The notes: generated by a model from the sequence alone, not told the origin. DNA of 36,953 nucleotides from Bacillota bacterium (GCA_030154105.1 JASKKP010000020.1:1-36953); one strand, 5' to 3'. Shown: positions 26,324-36,861, counted from the first letter of the stretch. Numbers and translations: made by a program.

Positions 26324-27346
26324 GTGAGAGGCGCCAAGACCGAATACGCCTACGCGGTAGCGCGCGTGCGGGCGCTGGAGACGGGCCTCCTCGACAGAAG
26401 CAAGATCGAGCGCATGGTGGAGGCCAAAGATGCCGACGAAGCCTTGAAAGTCCTCGGCGAGACCCCGTATGCGCCCGCCGTGGGGCAGCTTCAAAGTGTT
26501 TACGAATACGAGGTTATCCTCCGCCAGGAAATAGCCGCCGTGCGAGAGCTTTTCCGAAAGATATCGCCGCACCCGGAGCTTACAGATCTCTTTTTCCTAA
26601 GGTACGACGTTCTTAACCTGAAGCTTCTGATCAAGGGCAAGCTCCTTGGGCAGGAGGTTGGAGAATTCCTCGTGCCCGCCGGGACCATCCCGCCGGAGAA
26701 GTTGGCGGCGGCCGTTGCCAACAGCAACTGGAAGGAGCTACCGAGCGAGCTCGCAGCGGCGGCCCGTCGAGCGGAGGAGTCCCTAGCCGAGGAGGCCGAT
26801 CCTCAACTGGTGGACACGCTTCTGGATAGGGCCTACTATGCCCACCTTACGCGCGTCCTCGGCGAGCGGGGTGAGGAATTCCTGCGCACGCTGGTGAGCC
26901 TACAGGTAGACCTTACCAACATCAAGACCTTCATCCGCGTCCGGCATGTCGCGGGCGGCGATGCGGTTCGGGTCCGTGAGCTGTTGCCCCGCTTCTTCCT
27001 CCCTGGGGGAAGGCTCACCCTGGACTACTTCCTCGCGCAGGCCGAGGAACCGCTTACAGCATTTGCCGACCGCCTGGCCAAGGATTCCATCGGGCCGGTG
27101 GTAGGAGAAGGCGTGGCCTTCTGGCAGCGCGAGAAAAGCCTTACCCGTTACGAGAAGCTGGCCGATGATTTCCTTCTGGCCTACGTAAAGAAGAGCCGCC
27201 TTATCGCCTTCGGCGCCGAGCCGCTGGTGGCGTACCTCTGGGCCAAAGAAAACGAAATCAAGCTCATCCGCATCATCCTGGTAGGCAAGATCAATGGCCT
27301 CCCGGCGGCGGAGATCAGGGAAAGGCTGCGTGATGTCTATGCCTAA
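26324..27346 (+). CDS. ntpC: V-type ATPase subunit C (d-type, rotor to stalk link)
   Basis: This 340-residue protein is the funnel-shaped subunit that joins the central stalk to the membrane rotor. It starts TEYAYAVARVRALETGLLD, with the family motifs YDVLNLKLLIKGK, RAYYAHLTRVL and DLTNIKTFIRVRH, and ends YLWAKENEIKLIRIILVGKINGL. Its length fits bacterial members (about 330-350). GTG 26324 follows AAAGGAGGAGG. It overlaps the subunit F gene by 14 bases. Confidence 0.94.
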   Translation: MRGAKTEYAYAVARVRALETGLLDRSKIERMVEAKDADEALKVLGETPYAPAVGQLQSVYEYEVILRQEIAAVRELFRKISPHPELTDLFFLRYDVLNLKLLIKGKLLGQEVGEFLVPAGTIPPEKLAAAVANSNWKELPSELAAAARRAEESLAEEADPQLVDTLLDRAYYAHLTRVLGERGEEFLRTLVSLQVDLTNIKTFIRVRHVAGGDAVRVRELLPRFFLPGGRLTLDYFLAQAEEPLTAFADRLAKDSIGPVVGEGVAFWQREKSLTRYEKLADDFLLAYVKKSRLIAFGAEPLVAYLWAKENEIKLIRIILVGKINGLPAAEIRERLRDVYA

Positions 27347-27665
27347 GATTGCCGTCATCGGCGACCGCGATTCTATCCTGGGCTTTAAGGCCGTTGGGGT
27401 AATCACCTTCCCGGCAACCGGCCCCGAGGAGGTAAAGGAGGCCCTGCGCGAGGTGATGAGGGGCGATTACGGCGTAGTCTTCATCACCGAACAGGCTGCC
27501 GACCAAGCGCGGGAAGCGGTGGAAGAAGTAAACGCGCGCCCCACTCCCATCCTGGTTCCTATTCCTAGCAGCCGGGGGAGCCTCGGGCTGGGCATGGCCC
27601 AGATCAGGCGCAGCGTCGAGAAGGCTGTGGGCGCGGACATCTTATTCGGGAAAGAGGGTAGGTAG
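27333..27665 (+). CDS. ntpG: V-type ATPase subunit F (central stalk)
   Basis: This 110-residue protein has the Rossmann-like F subunit fold: [20 protein letters not shown], then [20 protein letters not shown] and [18 protein letters not shown]. It binds subunit D in the central rotor stalk. In the E. hirae naming the equivalent gene is ntpG. ATG 27333 has the better ribosome spacing; ATG 27339 is also possible. It is followed by subunit A after 2 bases. Confidence 0.93.
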   Translation: MSMPKIAVIGDRDSILGFKAVGVITFPATGPEEVKEALREVMRGDYGVVFITEQAADQAREAVEEVNARPTPILVPIPSSRGSLGLGMAQIRRSVEKAVGADILFGKEGR

Positions 27666-27667
27666 GT

Positions 27668-29440
27668 TTGGCCGTTGGCAGGATAATCAAAGTCTCAGGC
27701 CCCCTGGTGGTGGCCGAAGGAATGCAGGAAGCCAAGATGTACGACGTAGTCCGGGTCAGCGAGGCGCGCCTGATCGGCGAGGTAATCGAAATCCACGGAG
27801 ACCGCGCTTCGATCCAGGTTTACGAGGAAACCGGCGGCATCGGGCCTGGCGAACCGGTATACCTTACGGGAGCGCCGCTTTCCGTGGAGCTCGGCCCCGG
27901 ACTCATTGAATCCATCTACGATGGCATCCAGCGCCCTCTGGATGTCATCAAGGAGAAGGTGGGCGACCGCATAACCCGCGGGGTAGAGGCCTACGCGCTG
28001 AACCGGGAGAAAAAGTGGGAATTCGTGCCGCGGGTGAAAGTGGGCGATAAAGTGTCTGCCGGCGACATCCTCGGCACGGTGCAGGAGACCAGCCTCGTGG
28101 AGCACCGCATTATGGTGCCGCCGGGCATTGAGGGCGAAGTAGCCGAGATCTTCGCCGGCGAAGCCACGGTAACGGACACCATTGCCAAGATCCGCACCGC
28201 CGACGGCGTACGCGAGGTCACCATGATGCAGAAGTGGCCGGTGCGCCGGGGGCGGCCCTACAAAGAGAAACTTGCCCCCGAAGAGATCATGGTGACCGGG
28301 CAGCGCGTTATCGACATGTTCTTCCCCGTGGCCAAGGGCGGTACGGCCTGTATTCCGGGACCCTTTGGGAGCGGCAAGACCGTGGTCCAGCACCAGCTGG
28401 CCAAGTGGGCCGACGCCGAGATCATCGTCTACATCGGCTGCGGGGAGCGCGGCAACGAGATGACCGACGTGCTCCTCGAGTTCCCAGAACTTAAGGACCC
28501 GAAGAGCGGCGAGCCCCTCATGAAGCGTACCGTCCTCATCGCCAACACTTCCAACATGCCGGTGGCAGCGCGGGAGGCCTCCATTTACACGGGGATCACC
28601 ATTGCCGAGTACTTCCGCGACATGGGGTACAGCGTGGCCCTGATGGCCGATTCCACCTCCCGCTGGGCCGAGGCGCTGCGCGAGATGTCCGGCCGCCTGG
28701 AGGAGATGCCCGGCGAAGAGGGCTACCCGGCCTATTTGGGTTCCCGCCTGGCGGAGTTTTACGAGCGGGCCGGGCGCGTGCGCTGCCTGGGTTCGGACGG
28801 GCGGATCGGCAACCTCACCGTCGTAGGGGCGGTCTCGCCTCCCGGAGGCGACCTCTCCGAGCCCGTCACCCAGAGCACGCTGCGCATCGTGAAAGTCTTC
28901 TGGAGCCTGGACGCTTCCTTGGCCTACGCCCGGCACTTCCCGGCCATCAACTGGCTGCTTAGCTACTCCCTGTACCTCGACAACATCGATGCCTCCCTGC
29001 GCGAGCGCCTGGGGAATGAGTGGGTGGAGATGCGCACCGAGGCCATGCGGCTCCTGCAGGAGGAAGCCGAACTCCAGGAGATCGTGCGCCTGGTGGGCGT
29101 GGACGCCCTATCGCCGCGCGAGCGTCTCACCCTGGAGACGGCGAAGTCGGTGCGCGAAGACTTCCTTCTCCAGAATGCCTTCCACGACGTGGACACCTAC
29201 TGCTCGCTGGAGAAACAAAAGCGCATGATGCGCCTCATCCTCCTCCTTTACCACGAGTGCCAGCGGGCCTTGGACAAGGGCGCGCCGCTTAGCAAGCTCT
29301 TGGCCCTTCCCGTGCGCGAGCGCATCGCCCGGGCCAAGTACACGCCAGAGGAGCAGCTCGGGACCTTCGACCAGATCGAGGCGGAGATTAAAGAGCAGGT
29401 GGCCCGCGTGACTGCCGAGGGAGGTGAGGAGGTTGCCTAA
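27668..29440 (+). CDS. ntpA: V-type ATPase catalytic subunit A
   Basis: This 590-residue subunit carries the nucleotide-hydrolysing site. The Walker A loop is [10 protein letters not shown] with Lys237. Walker B is [33 protein letters not shown] (split over about 326-358), with the DSTSRWAEA signature of the family. The A-specific bulge domain is near 115-195 ([16 protein letters not shown]). Length is typical for this subunit. TTG 27668 follows AGAGGG. It overlaps the subunit B gene by 8 bases. Confidence 0.96.
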   Translation: MAVGRIIKVSGPLVVAEGMQEAKMYDVVRVSEARLIGEVIEIHGDRASIQVYEETGGIGPGEPVYLTGAPLSVELGPGLIESIYDGIQRPLDVIKEKVGDRITRGVEAYALNREKKWEFVPRVKVGDKVSAGDILGTVQETSLVEHRIMVPPGIEGEVAEIFAGEATVTDTIAKIRTADGVREVTMMQKWPVRRGRPYKEKLAPEEIMVTGQRVIDMFFPVAKGGTACIPGPFGSGKTVVQHQLAKWADAEIIVYIGCGERGNEMTDVLLEFPELKDPKSGEPLMKRTVLIANTSNMPVAAREASIYTGITIAEYFRDMGYSVALMADSTSRWAEALREMSGRLEEMPGEEGYPAYLGSRLAEFYERAGRVRCLGSDGRIGNLTVVGAVSPPGGDLSEPVTQSTLRIVKVFWSLDASLAYARHFPAINWLLSYSLYLDNIDASLRERLGNEWVEMRTEAMRLLQEEAELQEIVRLVGVDALSPRERLTLETAKSVREDFLLQNAFHDVDTYCSLEKQKRMMRLILLLYHECQRALDKGAPLSKLLALPVRERIARAKYTPEEQLGTFDQIEAEIKEQVARVTAEGGEEVA

Positions 29441-30815
29441 GGAGTATCGTACCATCTCCGAGATCGCCGGCCCGCTGATGCTGGTCCAGCAGGTTGCCGG
29501 TGTGAAATACAACGAACTCGTTGAGATTGAGCTTCCGGATGGGAGTATCCGGCGCGGGCAGGTACTGGAGGTGAGTGGCGACACTGCCCTAGTCCAGGTG
29601 TTCGAGGGCACTGCGGGTCTCAACCTGGGTACCGCCAAGGTGCGCTTCCTCGGCCGGGGCCTGGAGCTGGGCGTCTCGCCCGACATCCTGGGCCGGGTTT
29701 TTGACGGCCTAGGTCGCCCGCGCGACAACGGCCCGCGCATCATTCCCGAGAAGCGCCTCGATATCAACGGCTACCCCATTAACCCCACCGCCCGCGACTA
29801 TCCGTCCGAGTTCATCCAGACCGGGATTTCGGCCATTGACGGCCTCAACACCATGGTCCGCGGTCAGAAGCTGCCCATCTTTTCAGCTTCCGGCCTGCCG
29901 CACTCCCGCCTTGCGGCGCAGATTGCCCGCCAGGCTAAGGTGCCGGGGACGGACACCAAGTTCGCCGTGGTGTTCGCCGCCATGGGTATCACCTTTGAAG
30001 AGGCCGACTTCTTCATCTCGGACTTCAGGAGGAGCGGCGCCATCGAACGGGCCGTGCTCTTCCTCAATCTGGCCGACGACCCGGCCATTGAGCGTATTGC
30101 CACCCCGCGTATGGCGCTTACCGCGGCTGAGTACCTGGCCTACGAAAAGGATATGCACGTCCTCGTCATCCTTACGGATATGACCAACTACGCCGAGGCC
30201 CTGCGCGAAATTTCCGCTGCCCGCAAAGAAGTGCCGGGCCGGCGCGGCTACCCCGGTTACCTCTATACCGACCTGGCCACCATCTACGAACGGGCTGGGC
30301 GCATCCGCGGGAAGGAAGGGTCGGTCACGCAAGTGCCCATCCTGACCATGCCCGAGGACGACAAGACCCACCCCATTCCGGACCTTACCGGGTACATCAC
30401 CGAGGGGCAGATCATCTTAAGCCGCGACCTGCACCGTAAGGGCATCTACCCGCCCATCGACGTGTTGCCGTCGCTGTCGCGGCTTAAGGATAAGGGTATC
30501 GGCAAGGGCAAGACGCGTGAGGACCACGCCGATACCATGAACCAGCTCTACGCTGCTTACGCTCGCGGCAAAGAGGCCAAAGAGTTGGCCGCCATTTTGG
30601 GTGAAGCGGCGCTTTCGGAGACGGACAAACTCTTCTCCAAGTTCGCCGATGAGTTTGAGGCCAGGTACGTTAAGCAGGGCGAAAACGAAGACCGCACCAT
30701 CATCCAGACGCTGGATCTAGGCTGGGAGCTTCTCAGTATGCTGCCGCGCGGCGAGCTGAAGCGTATCCGCGACGAGTACCTGGATAAATACCTGCCGGTC
30801 AAAAAGGAGGAGTAG
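29433..30815 (+). CDS. ntpB: V-type ATPase regulatory subunit B
   Basis: This 460-residue non-catalytic partner of subunit A contributes the Arg finger. It starts [19 protein letters not shown] and keeps [23 protein letters not shown] (about 128-150), in which the P-loop is degenerate as normal for B subunits ([12 protein letters not shown]). [16 protein letters not shown] and [15 protein letters not shown] are also conserved. TTG 29433 is favoured, with GGGAGGT 7 bases upstream; an in-frame GTG at 29424 is less well spaced. It is separated from subunit D by 3 bases. Confidence 0.95.
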   Translation: MPKEYRTISEIAGPLMLVQQVAGVKYNELVEIELPDGSIRRGQVLEVSGDTALVQVFEGTAGLNLGTAKVRFLGRGLELGVSPDILGRVFDGLGRPRDNGPRIIPEKRLDINGYPINPTARDYPSEFIQTGISAIDGLNTMVRGQKLPIFSASGLPHSRLAAQIARQAKVPGTDTKFAVVFAAMGITFEEADFFISDFRRSGAIERAVLFLNLADDPAIERIATPRMALTAAEYLAYEKDMHVLVILTDMTNYAEALREISAARKEVPGRRGYPGYLYTDLATIYERAGRIRGKEGSVTQVPILTMPEDDKTHPIPDLTGYITEGQIILSRDLHRKGIYPPIDVLPSLSRLKDKGIGKGKTREDHADTMNQLYAAYARGKEAKELAAILGEAALSETDKLFSKFADEFEARYVKQGENEDRTIIQTLDLGWELLSMLPRGELKRIRDEYLDKYLPVKKEE

Positions 30816-30818
30816 CCC

Positions 30819-31457
30819 ATGGAGATCCGGGTGAACCCCACCCGCATGGAGCTCAACCGCCTGAAGCGGCGGCTGGCCATGGCTCAGCGCGGGCATAAAC
30901 TCCTCAAGGATAAGCGCGACGAGCTAATGCGGCAGTTCCTGGTGCTCGTCAAGAAAAACAAGGAACTCCGCGAAGAAGTGGAGGAGCGCCTGGCCGGTGC
31001 CTTCCGCAAGTTCATGCTGGCCAGAGCGGTAATGTCTGCCGAGGCCGTAGAGGAGGCCATCATGTACCCCAAGGAGCGGCTGGAGGTGAAGCTGGGCCGC
31101 CAGAACATCATGAGCGTCCATGCGCCGAAGCTCACTTGGGAAAAGGTAAGCCGGGAGACAGAAAGCATCTACCCCTACGGCTTTGCCGAAACCTCTGCTG
31201 AACTCGACGACTCCATCAGCACTCTGGCCGAACTCCTGCCGCGCCTTTTGGAACTTGCGGAGGTGGAGAAGGCCGTGATGCTTCTGGCGGCGGAGATCGA
31301 GCGTACCCGCCGCCGCGTGAACGCTCTGGAGTATGTGATGATACCGCAACTGGCAAGCACCGTGCGCTATATTACCATGAAGCTGGACGAAAACGAGCGG
31401 GCGAGCTTAACTCGGCTCATGAAAGTAAAGGACATCGTGCGAGCCAAAGGCGTCTAA
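30819..31457 (+). CDS. ntpD: V-type ATPase subunit D (central stalk)
   Basis: This 212-residue protein is the long antiparallel coiled coil that rotates inside the A3B3 head. It begins [21 protein letters not shown], the conserved D-subunit start, and ends with the C-terminal helix [24 protein letters not shown] 30819 follows AAGGAGGAG. It is the last gene of the operon, followed after 13 bases by a strong hairpin. Confidence 0.95.
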   Translation: MEIRVNPTRMELNRLKRRLAMAQRGHKLLKDKRDELMRQFLVLVKKNKELREEVEERLAGAFRKFMLARAVMSAEAVEEAIMYPKERLEVKLGRQNIMSVHAPKLTWEKVSRETESIYPYGFAETSAELDDSISTLAELLPRLLELAEVEKAVMLLAAEIERTRRRVNALEYVMIPQLASTVRYITMKLDENERASLTRLMKVKDIVRAKGV

Positions 31458-31470
31458 GCTTGAGAAGCTT

Positions 31471-31509
31471 AGGAGGGGGCGACGCGAAGTCGCTCCCTCC
31501 TGCATTTCT
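31471..31509 (+). terminator. Terminator of the V-ATPase operon
   Basis: A 13-bp stem with one G-U pair (31471-31483 with 31489-31501) encloses GCGAA. The tail is only moderately T-rich (GCATTTCTG). A small TAAGCTT/AAGCTTA hairpin lies just before it at about 31455-31471. Confidence 0.7.
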
Positions 31510-31542
31510 GCGGCCTGCCAGGAAATAATGAAAGGAGGAGTG

Positions 31543-31581
31543 ATGAGCGGCCAAAGGAGCTTAAGCAAGCGGAGGGAGTAG
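31543..31581 (+). CDS. 12-residue leader peptide upstream of htrA
   Basis: ATG 31543 follows a strong AAAGGAGG and opens a 12-codon frame (MSGQRSLSKRRE) that ends at TAG 31579-31581, just before the htrA start at 31586. The htrA ribosome site (GGAGGGA) lies inside its end. It could couple translation into htrA or be chance. No attenuator structure is seen between them. Confidence 0.3.
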   Translation: MSGQRSLSKRRE

Positions 31582-31585
31582 GCTA

Positions 31586-32692
<1,107 letters not shown>

Positions 32693-32829
32693 CCTCTGTC
32701 GGGTTGCCTCAGCTCAAGTCAGGGACAAAAGCCAAACGCCAAGGAGGAATAGTATACTGTATGCAGAAATAGATTAAAAAGAAAGCCGCCGCGGCGGGGG
32801 CACCCGCCAGGCAGCGCGAAGGAGGAGAG

Positions 32830-34248
32830 ATGGAAATGGCCAAGGCACGGCCGGTCCGGCTCTGTGACACCTCGCTGCGCGATGCCCACCAGAGCCTTTT
32901 TGCCACGCGCATGAAGACCGAGGACATGGTGCCCATTCTGGAAAAGCTCGATTCCGTGGGCTACTATTCCCTGGAGATGTGGGGCGGTGCTACCTTTGAC
33001 ACCTGCATGCGCTACCTCAACGAAGACCCGTGGGAGCGCCTCTGGACGATCAGGAAACACGTCAAGAACACCAAGCTCCAGATGTTGCTCCGGGGGCAGA
33101 ACATACTGGGCTACCGGAACTACCCCGATGATGTCGTGGAGGAATTCGTCAAGCGCATGGTCGAGGGCGGCATCGACATCGTGCGCATTTTCGATGCCTT
33201 AAACGATGTTCGCAACATGGAGACGGCCATCCGCGCCACCAAAGCCGCCGGCGCGCACGCTCAGGGCACTGTGGTCTACACCATCAGCCCTGTCCACGAC
33301 ATACCCCTTTACGTCCGGATGGCCAAAGAACTCGTAGAGCTCGGTGTGGACTCCATCTGCATCAAGGACATGGCAGGGTTGCTCACCCCGTACGCGGCCT
33401 ATGAGCTGGTGACCGAGCTCAAAAAGGCCGTAGACGTTCCCATCCAGCTTCACTGCCACTGCACCAGCGGCATGGCCACCATGACCTACCTTAAGGCCAT
33501 TGAAGCCGGGGTGGATGTGGTAGACACCGCCAGCTCTCCTCTGGCCTTAGGTACCTCCCAGCCGCCGGCCGAGTCGATTGTGGCCGCTTTGGCGGGCACC
33601 GAGCGCGATACCGGTTTAAGCCTCGAGCTCCTTTCGGAGATCGCCGATTACTGGCGGGAGGTCAAGAAAAAATACGATCAGTTTGCGGCGATTGCCAGCG
33701 GCGTGGACACCAACGTCCTCTCCTACCAGATCCCCGGCGGGATGATCAGCAACCTGGCCGCGCAGCTCAAGCAGCAGGGGGCGCTGGACAAGTACCGCGA
33801 GTGCCTGGCCGAGGTGCCGCGCGTGCGCAAAGAGCTGGGCTACCCGCCCCTCGTCACCCCCACCAGCCAGATGGTGGGCACCCAGGCCGTCTTCAACGTA
33901 CTTCTGGGCGAGCGCTACAAGGTAGTTCCCACCGAGGTAAAGAACTACGTCCTCGGCTACTACGGCCGCCCGCCGGCGCCCATTGACGAAGGGGTGAAAA
34001 AGAAGATCATCGGCGATGAGACGCCCATCACCTGCCGCCCGGCCGACCTGTTAGAGCCGGGACTGGAAAAGGCCAAACAGGCCATCGCCGCGTACATCCA
34101 GAAACCTGAAGACGTGCTCTCCTATGCCCTCTTCCCTCAGGTTGCCGAGCGCTTTCTTAAGGAGCGCCTGGCGGCCAAGACGGGGGTGGACTACAACATT
34201 GCCGAGGCGGCCGCGGCTGAGGCGCCGCGCCCGTACTATCCTGCGTAA
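32830..34248 (+). CDS. Biotin-dependent carboxyltransferase subunit (oxaloacetate decarboxylase alpha / transcarboxylase 5S / PycB-like)
   Basis: This 472-residue cytoplasmic enzyme has the HMGL-like TIM barrel that transfers a carboxyl group between carboxybiotin and pyruvate/oxaloacetate. The DTSLRDAHQSLFATRM start (residues 13-28), ICIKDMAGLL with the carbamylated-type Lys (about 180), and metal motif LHCHCTSGM are present. A conserved C-terminal carboxylase domain follows (GYPPLVTPTSQMVGTQAVFNV). No biotinyl (AMKM) domain is present, so a separate biotin carrier protein is required. It could be part of transcarboxylase, oxaloacetate decarboxylase or two-subunit pyruvate carboxylase. ATG 32830 follows AAGGAGG. 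It is directly adjacent to rlmH (no gap). Confidence 0.9.
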   Translation: MEMAKARPVRLCDTSLRDAHQSLFATRMKTEDMVPILEKLDSVGYYSLEMWGGATFDTCMRYLNEDPWERLWTIRKHVKNTKLQMLLRGQNILGYRNYPDDVVEEFVKRMVEGGIDIVRIFDALNDVRNMETAIRATKAAGAHAQGTVVYTISPVHDIPLYVRMAKELVELGVDSICIKDMAGLLTPYAAYELVTELKKAVDVPIQLHCHCTSGMATMTYLKAIEAGVDVVDTASSPLALGTSQPPAESIVAALAGTERDTGLSLELLSEIADYWREVKKKYDQFAAIASGVDTNVLSYQIPGGMISNLAAQLKQQGALDKYRECLAEVPRVRKELGYPPLVTPTSQMVGTQAVFNVLLGERYKVVPTEVKNYVLGYYGRPPAPIDEGVKKKIIGDETPITCRPADLLEPGLEKAKQAIAAYIQKPEDVLSYALFPQVAERFLKERLAAKTGVDYNIAEAAAAEAPRPYYPA

Positions 34249-34734
34249 ATGGCCATCGGCATTCGGGTTTTGGCCGTAGGCAAAACGCGCACGCGCTTTA
34301 TCGACCTGGGGATCAATGAATACCTCAAGCGCCTTCGGCCTTACGCGCGTACAGAGCTGGTTATTCTTCCTGCGGCCAAGGTCCCGCCGCGCCTGGACGA
34401 GAAAGCCGCTGCAGCCGTAAAAGAAGCGGAAGGGCGGGCCATTCTCGGCGCGCTCTCGCCGGGCGAGCACCTCATTGCGCTCAGCGAACGCGGGCAAGAG
34501 CTGACCTCCGAGGAGTTCGCCGCCCTGCTTCAGAAACTGGCCCTCCGCGGTGAAAGCCGCCTGGCCTTCGCCGTGGGCGGGACCCTAGGCCTGGCTTCCG
34601 AGGTCCTCGCTGCAGCCCGCACGGTGCTCTCCCTTTCCCGCCTTACCTTTACCCACGAGCTGGCCCGCCTCATTCTCCTCGAGCAGCTCTACCGGGCCTT
34701 TCGCATCATCCACGGCGAGCCGTACCACTACTGA
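34249..34734 (+). CDS. rlmH: 23S rRNA pseudouridine-1915 N3-methyltransferase RlmH
   Basis: This 161-residue SPOUT-class enzyme methylates Psi1915 in helix 69 of 23S rRNA. It starts IRVLAVGKTRTRFIDLGINEYLKRL and has the SAM-knot region FAVGGTLGLASEVL, with the typical end LLEQLYRAFRIIHGEPYHY, where most members end YHK or YHH. Length fits the family (about 159). ATG follows the stop of the carboxyltransferase directly, with no clear ribosome site, so translation is likely coupled. It is the last gene of the wal-type cluster in Bacillus too. Confidence 0.95.
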   Translation: MAIGIRVLAVGKTRTRFIDLGINEYLKRLRPYARTELVILPAAKVPPRLDEKAAAAVKEAEGRAILGALSPGEHLIALSERGQELTSEEFAALLQKLALRGESRLAFAVGGTLGLASEVLAAARTVLSLSRLTFTHELARLILLEQLYRAFRIIHGEPYHY

Positions 34735-34738
34735 AAAA

Positions 34739-34765
34739 AGGCCCCGGCCTGGGCGGGCCCGGCCT
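34739..34765 (+). terminator. GC-rich terminator-like hairpin after rlmH
   Basis: AGGCC (34739-34743) pairs with GGCCT (34761-34765), and an inner GGCC/GGCC stem stacks on it with small bulges. It is GC-rich, preceded by an A run and followed by CTTATCT. It probably ends the htrA to rlmH unit. Confidence 0.5.
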
Positions 34766-34818
34766 CTTATCTGGGCTGTGCCCGGCTCTCAATTTTTTCC
34801 GTATCTACCAGATTTTTC

Positions 34819-34847
34819 TTGCCTCCCGCCTGAAAAGGAGCTATAAT
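34819..34847 (+). promoter_or_regulatory. Promoter of the LUD-domain gene
   Basis: TTGCCT (34819-34824) and consensus TATAAT (34842-34847) are spaced exactly 17 bases. A perfect 7-bp hairpin (34885-34891 with 34896-34902, loop AGCA) lies in the leader just before the ribosome site. Confidence 0.7.
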
Positions 34848-34927
34848 AAGGACTACAGAAAAGCATAACGACAACAAATACCGGCCCCCAGAGCACTGGG
34901 GGGTAAGCCTTTTAAGGGGGTTGTCAT

Positions 34928-35542
34928 ATGGAGGATAAACTCATGCGCGCCCGGGCCGCATTGGAAGAGCACGGCATCAGGACCCAAGTGGTGGACACAC
35001 TGGAGGAGGCCAAGGCTCTAATCCTTGAACGGGTGCAGCCGGGACAACGCATTGGCATCGGCGGTTCGCAGACCATCGAGCAGCTCGGCGTTGTGCCGGA
35101 GCTCGAATCCCGCGGGTGCCAGATTCTTTGGCACTGGCGCGGTCGGAGCCCGGAGGAGGTGCTGGCACTGAGGCGGGCCCAGCTCACTGCCGATGTCTTC
35201 CTGGCCAGTTCCAACGCCGTGACCGAAGACGGCCGCCTGGTGAACGTCGACGGCGTCGGCAACCGGGTGGGGGCCATGGTCTTCGGACCGCCGAAGGTCA
35301 TCTTGGTGTGCGGGCAAAACAAAGTAGTGCCCGATCTCGCCGCCGCCTTGGACCGCGTGCACAACGTTGCGGCTCCCCAGAACGGCCGGCGGCTCAAGAC
35401 CGGCACCCAGTGCGCCGTCGCCGGCCGCTGCACCGACTGCGATTCTCCCGGCCGCATGTGCTCGGTAACCGTCATCATCGAACGCCGGCCCCAAAAGACG
35501 GACCTAGAGGTTATACTTGTCCGCAAGGAATTAGGTTATTGA
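34928..35542 (+). CDS. LUD-domain protein (LutC/YkgG-like)
   Basis: This 204-residue protein belongs to the LUD (DUF162) family, to which LutC of the lactate oxidation complex belongs. GQRIGIGGSQTIEQLGV (about 38-54), DVFLASSNAVTEDGRLVNVDGVGNRVGAM (split about 90-118) and VILVCGQNKVV are the family core. The end carries a Cys cluster, CAVAGRCTDCDSPGRMC, common in stand-alone anaerobe members and suggesting a metal or Fe-S site. No lutA or lutB lies nearby, so a lactate role is not supported. ATG 34928 follows AAGGGGG. Confidence 0.85.
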   Translation: MEDKLMRARAALEEHGIRTQVVDTLEEAKALILERVQPGQRIGIGGSQTIEQLGVVPELESRGCQILWHWRGRSPEEVLALRRAQLTADVFLASSNAVTEDGRLVNVDGVGNRVGAMVFGPPKVILVCGQNKVVPDLAAALDRVHNVAAPQNGRRLKTGTQCAVAGRCTDCDSPGRMCSVTVIIERRPQKTDLEVILVRKELGY

Positions 35543-35698
35543 CCGAAGAATTTTGTTTAGCGCAGGGTCGTCCGGGGAGGATTTGTCTGTTAAACGTCGA
35601 ACTAGCACATAGGCAGAAGGGGGAGAGGGGGAAGAGAAGGGTTTTTAGCAGGGTCAGTACAAAACCAAACAAATCCTATTTTCTAAGGGGGAGAAATC

Positions 35699-36796
35699 GT
35701 GAAACGCTTTTTCATCGCCGCCTTGGCCTTGGCCGTAGCCGTAGGCCTTTTGGCGGGCTGCTCGGCGCCTAAAGAACAGGCCGGCACTTCCGCACCACAG
35801 GAGCAGGCAGGCACCCAGCAGGAGTCCCAGGGGCTTAAGCTTGGCCTTGGTATCGTCACCTCAATTGCCAAGTCGAAGGATGCACAGGGCGATAGCACAG
35901 CGGTTGGCCAGATAGACAGCATCATCGCCGCTGCCCTCTTTGATAAAGACGGGAAGGTCGTCAAGGTCGACATCGACACTGCCCAAAGCAAGGTCAACTT
36001 CGACAAAAACATGAAAGTAACTTCGGACAAGACGGCCGAGGTGAAGACTAAGAAAGAACTCGGCGACAAGTACGGCATGCGCAAGGCTTCTTCCATCGGC
36101 AAGGAATGGTATGAGCAGATCGCCGAGCTAGAAAAGTGGATGGTGGGCAAGACCGTCGACGAGATCAAGGCTATGAAGGTTAAGGCCCGCGATGCTTCGC
36201 ACCCGGCCGTTCCTGACGTGCCCGAGCTCACCTCGCTGGTAACCATTAGCGTCCAGGATTACATTGCCGCTTTGGAAAAGGCGTACCAGAATGCCGTGGA
36301 GGTTAAAGATGCTGAGAAACTGGGCCTCGGCCACGTAGTCTCGATTGCCAAATCCAAGGATTACTCCGTGGACGCCAAGGGCCAGGAAACCCTGCCCGTT
36401 GCTCAAGCCGACTGTGTAGTGGCAGCTGCCGCCTTTGACAAGGACGGCAAGGTAGCCGGCGTGCTGATCGATAATGCTCAGACCAGGGTCAACTTCGACA
36501 AGAACGGGAAAGTAACTTCCGATAAAACCGCGCCTATAAAGACCAAGAAAGAGCTCGGCGATGCGTACGGAATGGGCAAGGTTTCTTCTATCGGCAAGAA
36601 CTGGTATCAGCAGATTGCCGAGCTGGAGAAGTGGATGGTGGGCAAGACCGTCGACGAGATCAAGGCTATGAAGGTTAAGGCCCGCGATGCGGAGCACCCG
36701 GCAGTTCCCGATGTGCCCGAGCTTACCTCGCTGGTGACCATCACCGTTCAGGATTACATTGCTGCCGTTGCCGAGGCCTACGCCAACGCCAAATAA
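35699..36796 (+). CDS. Lipoprotein of two tandem repeats
   Basis: This 365-residue protein is exported and lipid-anchored: signal peptide ends LLAGC with Cys21. A Gln/Ala/Gly-rich linker follows to about residue 47. Then two homologous units of about 155-160 residues run from Leu48 and Leu208, each starting LGLG.V.SIAKSKD. They share VNFDKN.KVTSDKTA, IKTKKELGD.YGM and IAELEKWMVGKTVDEIKAMK. The unit has a faint likeness to FMN-binding or major-membrane-immunogen type lipoproteins, but I cannot assign it. A 62-base stretch is identical between units. GTG 35699 follows AAGGGGGAG. It is a single gene, ending before the intron. Confidence 0.75.
   Translation: MKRFFIAALALAVAVGLLAGCSAPKEQAGTSAPQEQAGTQQESQGLKLGLGIVTSIAKSKDAQGDSTAVGQIDSIIAAALFDKDGKVVKVDIDTAQSKVNFDKNMKVTSDKTAEVKTKKELGDKYGMRKASSIGKEWYEQIAELEKWMVGKTVDEIKAMKVKARDASHPAVPDVPELTSLVTISVQDYIAALEKAYQNAVEVKDAEKLGLGHVVSIAKSKDYSVDAKGQETLPVAQADCVVAAAAFDKDGKVAGVLIDNAQTRVNFDKNGKVTSDKTAPIKTKKELGDAYGMGKVSSIGKNWYQQIAELEKWMVGKTVDEIKAMKVKARDAEHPAVPDVPELTSLVTITVQDYIAAVAEAYANAK
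36134..36690 (+). repeat. Direct repeat inside the lipoprotein gene
   Basis: Bases 36134-36195 and 36629-36690 are the same 62-base sequence, 495 bases apart (165 codons, in frame). The flanking parts of the two units differ at many bases, so this block is either strongly constrained or recently made uniform. Confidence 0.9.
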
Positions 36797-36818
36797 GCTG
36801 GCGATTAGCCTGAATGAA

Positions 36819-36861
36819 CACGAAATAACTCCCTCGCCGCGCGCGGGGGAGTTATTTCGTG
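36819..36861 (+). terminator. Long terminator-type hairpin, target of intron insertion
   Basis: A 19-bp stem with one T-G pair joins 36819-36837 and 36843-36861, loop CGCGC. It lies 22 bases after the lipoprotein stop. There is no T run after it because the intron begins there, so the exon tail is displaced out of the window. Confidence 0.75.

Noticed and set aside
27695-28936. 413-codon minus-strand open frame
   Set aside because: It lies wholly antisense to the well-supported V-ATPase subunit A gene. Its composition (His- and Gly-rich, no motif) is that of a GC-rich shadow frame.
32741-32772. Strong AAGGAGG followed by a short ATG frame
   Set aside because: The frame from ATG 32761 has three codons before its stop. 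No start codon sits at proper distance from the ribosome-like site, so it is noted only as a possible relic.
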